Source: Sphingomonas sp. Root241
GTDB lineage: Bacteria > Pseudomonadota > Alphaproteobacteria > Sphingomonadales > Sphingomonadaceae
DNA: 56,215 nt
Assembly: GCF_001428865.1 (NCBI RefSeq)
Contig: NZ_LMIV01000004.1
Span: forward strand, 374,168-430,382
Direction of reading: 5' to 3'
The position numbers and the translations under genes were made by a program. Positions 44,319-51,131 of this stretch are shown here, in pieces. The notes under the pieces were generated by a model. The model made no database searches, was not told the origin of the DNA, and saw nothing but the letters and a program-made list of their open reading frames with translations. Position 1 is the stretch's first letter; each line of letters begins with the position of its first letter.

Positions 44319-44969
44319 ATGAGCATCGTCGTACGTACGCTTGCCGATCGTGTATTCGAGATCGTGCGCGAGCAGATCGTGATCGGACAATTGCCGGACA
44401 ATTTGCCGATCCGTCAGGATGCCTTGGCTACCGAACTGGGGGTCAGCAAGATCCCGTTGCGCGAGGCACTGGCGCGGCTCGAACAGGAAGGGCTGCTGAC
44501 CAGCCACGCCAATCGCGGCTATTTCGTCCAGCCGATGTCCGCGCAGCAGGTCGACGAGATCTACGTACTCCGCCTCGCGATCGAGCCGCCGGCCGCAGTC
44601 TATGCCGCCGAACGCGCGACCGAAGCCGATCAGGCCGCCGCGATCCAGGCCTTTCACGAGCTCGACGGCGCAGCCGCCAGCAACCTTGCCGAAGTCGCAG
44701 TGCGCAATCGCGATTTCCACACCGCATTGGTGCGGCCCGGCGGCCGGCTGCTGACCACCCAGTTGGTGGAGCGGCTGTCGATCCTCGCCGAGCGTTACGT
44801 CGTCGCGCATCTGCAGCCCGCGGGCCGCGAATCGCGGGCGCATACCGAGCATCAGGACTTGCTCGACGCGTGGCTCGCGCGGGACGGGGCGAAGCTGACG
44901 ACGCTGCTCACGGGTCACATCCAGGGCACGCTCGACGACCTGCGCCAGCAATTCGGTTCGACGACCTAG
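44319..44969 (+). CDS. GntR-family (FadR/VanR type) transcriptional regulator
   Basis: 216 residues. Winged helix at about 5-72 (VFEIVREQIVIGQLP, ALATELGVSKIPLREALARL, LTSHANRGYFVQPMS), then an FCD domain (RLAIEPPAAVYAA, VRNRDFHTALVR, HTEHQDLLDAW). The RBS AAGGAGAGA precedes ATG 44319. Inside the hydroxyproline operon, it probably responds to Hyp or a product. It is the second GntR protein of the region, and which of the two reads the GTATAC sites is open. The longer frame upstream overlaps the epimerase gene and is a shadow. Confidence 0.85.
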   Translation: MSIVVRTLADRVFEIVREQIVIGQLPDNLPIRQDALATELGVSKIPLREALARLEQEGLLTSHANRGYFVQPMSAQQVDEIYVLRLAIEPPAAVYAAERATEADQAAAIQAFHELDGAAASNLAEVAVRNRDFHTALVRPGGRLLTTQLVERLSILAERYVVAHLQPAGRESRAHTEHQDLLDAWLARDGAKLTTLLTGHIQGTLDDLRQQFGSTT

Positions 44970-44995
44970 ACGACAAAAATCAGGGGGAAAGCTGC

Positions 44996-46411
44996 ATGTT
45001 CGGTCCGCGCAAGTCGCTCGATTCAGTAACGAAGCACGCGGAGGGCCATGCACTCGCCAAGACGCTCAGCTGGCCGCATCTGATCGCACTCGGGGTGGGC
45101 GCGATCGTCGGCACCGGCATCTACACGCTGACCGGCGTCGGCGCCGAGCGCGCCGGGCCGGCGGTGATCCTCGCCTTTGCGATTGCCGGCGCGGTCTGCG
45201 CCTGCGCGGCGCTCGCTTATGCCGAGCTGGCGACGATGATCCCCGCCGCGGGCAGCGCCTATACGTTCAGCTATGCTGCGCTCGGCGAGAAGGTCGCCTG
45301 GGTGGTCGGCTGGAGCCTGGTGCTGGAGTATTCGCTGGCCTGCTCGACCGTGGCGGTCGGCTGGTCGGGCTATCTGGTCGGCTGGTTGCAGGCGGCGGGC
45401 GTGCATCTGCCCCCCGAGCTTCTCGCCGGGCCGCATGCGGGCGGCATCATCAACCTGCCAGCCGTGATCGTCGCGCTGAGCGTGATGGGGATGCTGGTGG
45501 CCGGCACGCGGGAGAGCGCCACGCTCAACATCGTCCTCGTCATCATCAAGCTGGTTGCCTTGGGCGTGTTCGTCGCCTTCGCGCTGCCTGCGTTCGATGG
45601 CCACAACCTCGAGCCGTTCATGCCCTATGGCTTCGGCTCGACCGAAGTCGGCGGAGAAAAGCGCGGGGTGATGGCCGCCGCTGCGATCGTCTTCTTCGCA
45701 TTCTACGGGTTCGACGCGGTCGCCACCTCGGCCGAGGAGGCCAAGCGGCCCGGCCGCGACCTGACCATCGGCATCGTTGGTTCGATGCTGGTCTGCACGA
45801 TCATCTATATGCTCGTCGCCGTCGCCGCGGTCGGCGCGCTGCCCTTCCAGCAGCTCGCCAATTCGGCCGAACCGCTGGCTTTGGTGCTGCGGTCGCTCGG
45901 CCAGCCGGTGGCGGGCCATCTGATCGCGCTTGCCGCGGTCGTTGCGCTCCCGTCGGTGATCCTCGTGATGATGTACGGCCAGAGCCGGATCTTTTTCGTG
46001 ATGGCGCGCGATGGCCTGCTGCCGCGCAGCCTTGCCAAGGTCTCCCCGCGCACCGGCGCGCCGACGCGGATCACGCTGATCACGGGCGTGGTGATCGCAG
46101 CCGTCGCGGGCTTCTTCCGCCTCGACGAGATCGCCGAGCTCGCCAATGCTGGGACGTTGCTGGCGTTCATCGCGGTCGGCGCCTGCCTGATGGTGCTGCG
46201 CAAGCGCGCGCCCGATGCGCCGCGGCTGTTCCGCTGCCCGGCGCCCTATGTCGTTGGCACGCTGGCGATCCTCGGCTGCCTCTATCTGCTGTTCAGCCTG
46301 CCGTCGGCGACGATCCTGCGGTTCATCGTCTGGAACCTGATCGGGCTGGCCGTCTATTTCGCTTATGGCTGGCGGCACAGCGAAGTGAAGCGGCAGGCGC
46401 TGCCCGCCTGA
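44996..46411 (+). CDS. APC-family amino-acid permease
   Basis: 471 residues with about twelve to fourteen helices. The first helix carries IALGVGAIVGTGIYTLTG, the substrate-binding GAIVGTGI motif of the APC superfamily. A later helix has FFAFYGFDAVATSAEEAKRP, typical of the cationic/neutral amino-acid (CAT) group. It starts 26 bases after the GntR gene behind AGGGGGAAA. In this operon it is the probable inner-membrane importer of free hydroxyproline or proline. Confidence 0.84.
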   Translation: MFGPRKSLDSVTKHAEGHALAKTLSWPHLIALGVGAIVGTGIYTLTGVGAERAGPAVILAFAIAGAVCACAALAYAELATMIPAAGSAYTFSYAALGEKVAWVVGWSLVLEYSLACSTVAVGWSGYLVGWLQAAGVHLPPELLAGPHAGGIINLPAVIVALSVMGMLVAGTRESATLNIVLVIIKLVALGVFVAFALPAFDGHNLEPFMPYGFGSTEVGGEKRGVMAAAAIVFFAFYGFDAVATSAEEAKRPGRDLTIGIVGSMLVCTIIYMLVAVAAVGALPFQQLANSAEPLALVLRSLGQPVAGHLIALAAVVALPSVILVMMYGQSRIFFVMARDGLLPRSLAKVSPRTGAPTRITLITGVVIAAVAGFFRLDEIAELANAGTLLAFIAVGACLMVLRKRAPDAPRLFRCPAPYVVGTLAILGCLYLLFSLPSATILRFIVWNLIGLAVYFAYGWRHSEVKRQALPA

Positions 46412-46459
46412 CCTGAGTTTCGGACTTTTCATTACCGCTCACCGACAAGGAGTAGCCCC

Positions 46460-47968
46460 GTGCGACACCTGCTGACTGCGCTTGCCCTCACGACATCGCT
46501 CACGTCCGGAGCGGCGCTCGCACAGACGCGCTTCGACGGCGTCTGGCTGTTCGACCACGCCGGACCCAATCCGGGCGTCACCATGCTGCAGGTCGCCAGC
46601 GACGGCGCCCGGATCACCGGCGCGGTGACCACTAAATGGTACGGCCCGGTGACGATGCAGAATGCGCGGCTCGACAAGGGCGTACTCACCTTCGACGTGC
46701 GCAACCTCAACGACCGCGAACATCCCACGCGCACCTGGACCGTGAAGCAGACGCCGAAGGGCGTGCGGCTCGTGGGTCAAATGTGGTTCTCCAAAATCGA
46801 CGCGGCGGGCCGCCGCGGCACGGTGAAGCAAGCCGAGGCGCGGGCCTTCCGCTTCCAGACGCTGCCCGATTGGCGGGTAGTGGAACAGGTGCCGCTCGCG
46901 CCGAGGCCGCCGATGGGCTGGAGCAGCTGGAACAAGTTCGCCGAGAAGATCGACGACAAGACGATCCGTGCGATGGCCGATGCGATGGTCTCCACCGGTC
47001 TGCGCGACGCCGGCTACGTCTATGTGAACATCGACGACGGCTGGCAGGGCACGCGCGGCGCCGACGGCCGCATCCGGCCGAACGCCAACTTCCCGGACAT
47101 GAAAAAGCTGGCGGACTATGTCCATTCGAAGGGGCTCAAGCTCGGCATCTACAGCTCGCAGGGGCCGCGCACCTGCGCCGGGTTCGAAGGGAGCTATGGC
47201 CATGTCCGGCAGGACGCGCAGACCTTTGCCGACTGGGGTATCGACTATCTCAAATACGATCTGTGCTCGGGCGAATATTTCTACGCCGATGCGGATACGG
47301 TGAAGCGCAGCTATGCCGAAATGGGCGCGGCGCTGAAGGCGACCGGACGGCCGATCGTCTATTCGCTGTGCGAGTATGGCCGGTTCGACGTCGGCGCCTG
47401 GGGCCGGCAGGTCGGCGGGCACCTATGGCGTACCACCGGCGACATCACCGACGATTATCCCACGATGGCGCGCATCGGCTTCGACAGGAACGGCAAGCCC
47501 GAGCACACCGGCCCGAACGGCTTCAACGATCCCGACATGCTCGAAGTGGGCAATGGCGGTATGTCGCTGGACGAATACACGACGCACATGACGCTCTGGG
47601 CGATCTCGGCCGCGCCGCTGTTGATGGGACACGACCTGCGCCGGACGCCGCCCGAGATGCTGGCATTGCTCGAGAACCGCGAAGTGATCGCCGTCGATCA
47701 GGACGAGAAGGGAATCCAGGGCAGGGCGGTGCGCAAGGACGGCGCTCTCGAGATCTGGGCCAAACCACTGGGCGACGGCGCGGTCGCGTTGGCACTGTTC
47801 AACCGGGGCGATGCCGCAGCGAGGATGGAAGCGCGCGCCGCCGACGCAGGCTTCGCTACGCTCACCGCCGCGCGCGATCTTTGGCGCGGGAAGCCGGTGG
47901 CGACCGACGCACTGACGTTCGACGTACCGGCGCACGGCGCGGTGATGCTGCGGGTGCAGGGCGAATAG
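46460..47968 (+). CDS. Secreted GH27-family alpha-galactosidase
   Basis: 502 residues with a signal peptide (LLTALALTTSLTSGAALAQ). A small beta-rich N-terminal domain (about 25-135) is followed by the (beta/alpha)8 barrel: PMGWSSWNKF at 151-160, nucleophile Asp267 (YLKYDLC), acid/base Asp328 (WRTTGDITDD) and NDPDML. A C-terminal beta-sandwich ends the protein. GH27 enzymes release terminal alpha-D-galactose. Placed last in the hydroxyproline operon, its likely target is the single alpha-Gal on serine of extensin, though alpha-galactosides of other polymers are possible. GTG 46460 follows AAGGAG. Confidence 0.88.
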   Translation: MRHLLTALALTTSLTSGAALAQTRFDGVWLFDHAGPNPGVTMLQVASDGARITGAVTTKWYGPVTMQNARLDKGVLTFDVRNLNDREHPTRTWTVKQTPKGVRLVGQMWFSKIDAAGRRGTVKQAEARAFRFQTLPDWRVVEQVPLAPRPPMGWSSWNKFAEKIDDKTIRAMADAMVSTGLRDAGYVYVNIDDGWQGTRGADGRIRPNANFPDMKKLADYVHSKGLKLGIYSSQGPRTCAGFEGSYGHVRQDAQTFADWGIDYLKYDLCSGEYFYADADTVKRSYAEMGAALKATGRPIVYSLCEYGRFDVGAWGRQVGGHLWRTTGDITDDYPTMARIGFDRNGKPEHTGPNGFNDPDMLEVGNGGMSLDEYTTHMTLWAISAAPLLMGHDLRRTPPEMLALLENREVIAVDQDEKGIQGRAVRKDGALEIWAKPLGDGAVALALFNRGDAAARMEARAADAGFATLTAARDLWRGKPVATDALTFDVPAHGAVMLRVQGE

Positions 47969-47978
47969 CCAAAAGAAA

Positions 47979-48004
47979 GGGCGGGCCGCTTTCGCGACCC
48001 GCCC
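47979..48004. terminator. Terminator between convergent GH27 and TonB-receptor genes
   Basis: Stem GGGCGGG (47979-47985) / CCCGCCC (47998-48004). On the minus strand it is followed by a T-rich stretch (TTTCTTTT), so it serves mainly the leftward receptor gene and may act in both directions. Confidence 0.7.
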
Positions 48005-48027
48005 AGTCGGGGCAAATCTGGCCGCCG

Positions 48028-50820
48028 CTAGAAGCGGAAGCGGGCGCTTGCCTGCACCGTGCGCGCCTGCTCGCGCACGCCCACGGGCAGCGAATCATAT
48101 GCACCGAAATAGGTGCTGGCGTTGTTGCGCAGGATGTTCGTCGCCTCGAGACTAAGTGTCATGAACTTGACCGGCGTCACGTTGATCGCCGCGTCGAGGC
48201 GGGAGGTCGCCTTCATATAGACCGAGTAGCCCGGGTTCACATAGTCGATATAGGTCTTGAACTTGGAGCGGACATTGTAGGCTACCCGCGCGCTGAACGT
48301 CGGCGTGTCGTAGAACAGTGCGACGTTCCCGGTATATTTCGAGGTGTACGGCGCGTCGAACACGCCGGGCACATCGGGCGTATTGTCGTCGCGATAGAGC
48401 TCAAGACGCGAAACCGGAATGTAGGTGAAATTGGCATTCACGCCGAAATTCCGCGCGAACCCGGGCAGGAAGCCAAACATCGTATTGCCCTGCAACTCGA
48501 AGCCGAAGATCTTGCCGGGGCCGGCGTTGCGCGGCTTTCCGACACGATAGCGGCCGCCGAGTTCGGGAATATATTCATACGCGTCGATGTCGCCGATCTT
48601 CGGCAGGGTATAATAGATGAAGCCGTTCTGATTCTTGAGGAACGCGCCGAGCGATACCATGCCGCCGGTGAAATAATGCTCCAGCGAAGCGTCGAAATTA
48701 TTCTCCTGGATCGGTTTCAGATCGGGGTTGCCGGCATATACCGGGTTGGTCGGGTTGATGATGGCGTCGCGCAATTCCTTGAAAGTGCGCAGATCGTAGA
48801 AGCCCGGGCGCTGTACGTTGTGGGTGTAGGATAGCCGCAGCTGAAGCTTCGGGGTGAAGTGGAGGTTCACCGTCGCGCTCGGCAGCATGTCCGTGTAATT
48901 GCCCTTCGACGACGTCAGCCGGTGCTGGACATTGTAGTCGATGACTCCGTTGATCACGTTGAAGTAATTCTGCGTGCTCTGCGCGGTGCCCCAAGTGTTG
49001 ACGTAGCGAAGCCCGATCGTGCCGTCGATTGGGAAGGGCGCGTCGAGGCCCCAATTGAGGATGCCGTATGCAGCGAAGGTTCGCTCGGTTTCGCGATAGG
49101 ACGAGCCCGGATCATTGTTGCCCGGCTGCTCGGGGTTCCAGTCGTTGCCGAGCAGGTCTGCGCCGTTGGCCATGACATAGTCGCGCATCGCGCTGAAGTT
49201 ATCGTAATATTGCGCGTTGTCGAAATGGTACCAGCTCGGCACCTCGCCGCTGCGGATGTCGGGCGTCGAGGTGACGAAGCTGTTGCCGGTCGCCGCGGCC
49301 GCCGCCTCCATCGACGGTGCGGTCGCCGTGTTGAAGTAGAACGCGTCGCGATAGCCGTAGGTGTAGCCCATCGTGCGCTTGGTGAAGCGGGCGCCGAACT
49401 GGATCGAGCGAAGCAATCCCTTGCCGGTGTCGATGGTGAAGTCGAGATTGCTAGCGAAGAACGTATCGTTGTTGCCGCCATTCTGGTCATGGACCTGGTA
49501 GAGGCGATAATCCGCGAGTGTATTCAACGAATTGTTGGGAAAGGTGATGTACGGTCCGCCACCGGGAACGTTGTCCGAATTGAAGTAGACATCTACCGAG
49601 GTTGCGCCGGCAATGCGGGACTGCTGCTGGACGAAATAATAGTTCGTATCTGACCAATTATACTGATTTGAGAAGGTGATGTGCACATTGCCGCCGGCCC
49701 AATTCGTCACGAAATTGGTGCCGTAGGTGTCGGTGCGCGTTTTCTGATAGAGCGAAAGCGGCCCGCCGGGGACGCCGTTCAGGTTATTGAGCGTGACCGA
49801 CTGGATCGTGCCGTTCTCGTCGACGACGAGGTTTGAATAGCTGCCCTGGTCGGTATTGGTCTGCAGTTTGAGATAGTCGCTGACCGCCGTCTGGCGGGCG
49901 CCCAGATACGAGCCTTCGAGCACGAAATCGAGCTTCGGGCTTGCGCGCCACTGCCACGAGGCGTTGAGCGAGGGGCGCTTGATCGAGCCCGATTCCACTC
50001 CATAGGTCACGGCATAGGGAACCAGAGTGTCGCGGAGTGCGACCGGAACGCTGGTGTTGGACGGGCTGCCGGTGAAAAAGCCGATCTGCCCCGGCGATTC
50101 CGCGGCGACGAAATTCTCATTATATTTGTTGTTGGTCAGCGAGCCGTTGAACAGGAAGCCCATTTCGCCGATCGGCGTATCGAAGCGCTCGGCGAGCAAC
50201 AGGCTCGCATAGGGGCTCTTGGTGTTGCCGATGTCCGAGAAGGTCTCGCGGAAGCTGCCCGCGACCGTCAGGCCCTTTCGCAGGTCGAGCGGACGGCGCA
50301 GCTCGATATTGACCGTGCCGGCAATGCCGCCTTCCGGCTGATCGGCGCTGCGGGTCTTGTAGACATCGACCGACTTCAGCAATTCGGCGGGAATATCCGC
50401 GAGATTGAGCGAGCGCGAGCCGGCCACCCCGGCTTCGTTGCCATTGATCGTGGTCTGCACGTCGCCGAGGCCGCGGATTGTGACGCTCGATCCTTCGCCA
50501 TGGACACGATCGATCTGCACGCCGGTGACACGCGACAGCGCTTCGGGAACGTTGTTGTCGGGAAGCTTGCCGACGTCTTCTGAAACGACCGAGTCGACGA
50601 TCTGCTTGGCGTTGCGCTTTTTCGCGTTCGCCGAGTCGACGCTGCCGCGGATGCCGACGACGAGGATCTGGTCCTGCGAAGGTTCTGTCGTCTCGACCTC
50701 GTCCTGCGTCTGAGCGTCCTGCGCCATGGCCTGTGTCGCGGCCAGTGCGCCTGCCGAGACCGTAGCCAATGCGAGCGCCCGCGTGATGCTTTGAAAACCA
50801 GTGCCAACCCGAATCTTCAT
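48028..50820 (-). CDS. TonB-dependent receptor (glycoconjugate type)
   Basis: 930 residues. Signal peptide (LALATVSAGALAATQAMAQ), TonB-box region DQILVVGIRGS at about 50, plug with NNVPEALSRVTGVQIDRVHG and SVTIRGLGDVQTTINGNEA, and a barrel ending in Phe (QASARFRF). This sequence class is common for carbohydrate TonB receptors of sphingomonads and Caulobacter. It is controlled through operator D, 43 bases before its start, and is divergent from a second receptor. Probable outer-membrane uptake of arabino-glycopeptides or oligosaccharides. Confidence 0.87.
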   Translation of the reverse strand: MKIRVGTGFQSITRALALATVSAGALAATQAMAQDAQTQDEVETTEPSQDQILVVGIRGSVDSANAKKRNAKQIVDSVVSEDVGKLPDNNVPEALSRVTGVQIDRVHGEGSSVTIRGLGDVQTTINGNEAGVAGSRSLNLADIPAELLKSVDVYKTRSADQPEGGIAGTVNIELRRPLDLRKGLTVAGSFRETFSDIGNTKSPYASLLLAERFDTPIGEMGFLFNGSLTNNKYNENFVAAESPGQIGFFTGSPSNTSVPVALRDTLVPYAVTYGVESGSIKRPSLNASWQWRASPKLDFVLEGSYLGARQTAVSDYLKLQTNTDQGSYSNLVVDENGTIQSVTLNNLNGVPGGPLSLYQKTRTDTYGTNFVTNWAGGNVHITFSNQYNWSDTNYYFVQQQSRIAGATSVDVYFNSDNVPGGGPYITFPNNSLNTLADYRLYQVHDQNGGNNDTFFASNLDFTIDTGKGLLRSIQFGARFTKRTMGYTYGYRDAFYFNTATAPSMEAAAAATGNSFVTSTPDIRSGEVPSWYHFDNAQYYDNFSAMRDYVMANGADLLGNDWNPEQPGNNDPGSSYRETERTFAAYGILNWGLDAPFPIDGTIGLRYVNTWGTAQSTQNYFNVINGVIDYNVQHRLTSSKGNYTDMLPSATVNLHFTPKLQLRLSYTHNVQRPGFYDLRTFKELRDAIINPTNPVYAGNPDLKPIQENNFDASLEHYFTGGMVSLGAFLKNQNGFIYYTLPKIGDIDAYEYIPELGGRYRVGKPRNAGPGKIFGFELQGNTMFGFLPGFARNFGVNANFTYIPVSRLELYRDDNTPDVPGVFDAPYTSKYTGNVALFYDTPTFSARVAYNVRSKFKTYIDYVNPGYSVYMKATSRLDAAINVTPVKFMTLSLEATNILRNNASTYFGAYDSLPVGVREQARTVQASARFRF

Positions 50821-50860
50821 CTCGTGTCTCCCCCTCTGCCGTTCTCGGCTATACTATATA

Positions 50861-50873
50861 ATGTATACCATAT
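50861..50873. promoter_or_regulatory. Candidate GntR operator D (TonB receptor at 48028-50820)
   Basis: ATGTATACCATAT (reverse strand ATATGGTATACAT) with AT-rich flanks, about 40 bases upstream of ATG 50820. It has the GTATAC centre shared with sites B, C and E and the AT-rich spacing expected of a promoter. Confidence 0.6.
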
Positions 50874-51084
50874 GACCGAGTTTGCCGCTGTCAAGAGACT
50901 GAAACAGTCGTTCGACGGGTGAGCGGCACAGGCAATGTGTCTCGGACGGCGCCCATTGACGGCGCCGATATGCGCTCTCGGTCCAAATGGAGGAGGGCCG
51001 TCCGGGTCTGCAGGATGAGGCGGGGCGGAGGTGAGCTGTGTCTGGCTCGTTACAATCCCGTTGCAAAGCGCATTGATCGCTGAC

Positions 51085-51101
51085 ATTGTATACCGTACAC
51101 G
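51085..51101. promoter_or_regulatory. Candidate GntR operator E (TonB receptor at 51132-54038)
   Basis: ATTGTATACCGTACACG, with GTATAC at 51088-51093, about 40 bases before ATG 51132. Together with D it flanks the 311-base divergent region 50821-51131, in which I see no gene. Confidence 0.6.
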
Positions 51102-51131
51102 ATATCAGATATATGATGAAGGGGACGAGAT

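Noticed and set aside
43869..44969. 366-codon frame for the second GntR protein
   Set aside because: The upstream part overlaps the epimerase; ATG 44319 has an RBS and begins the winged helix.
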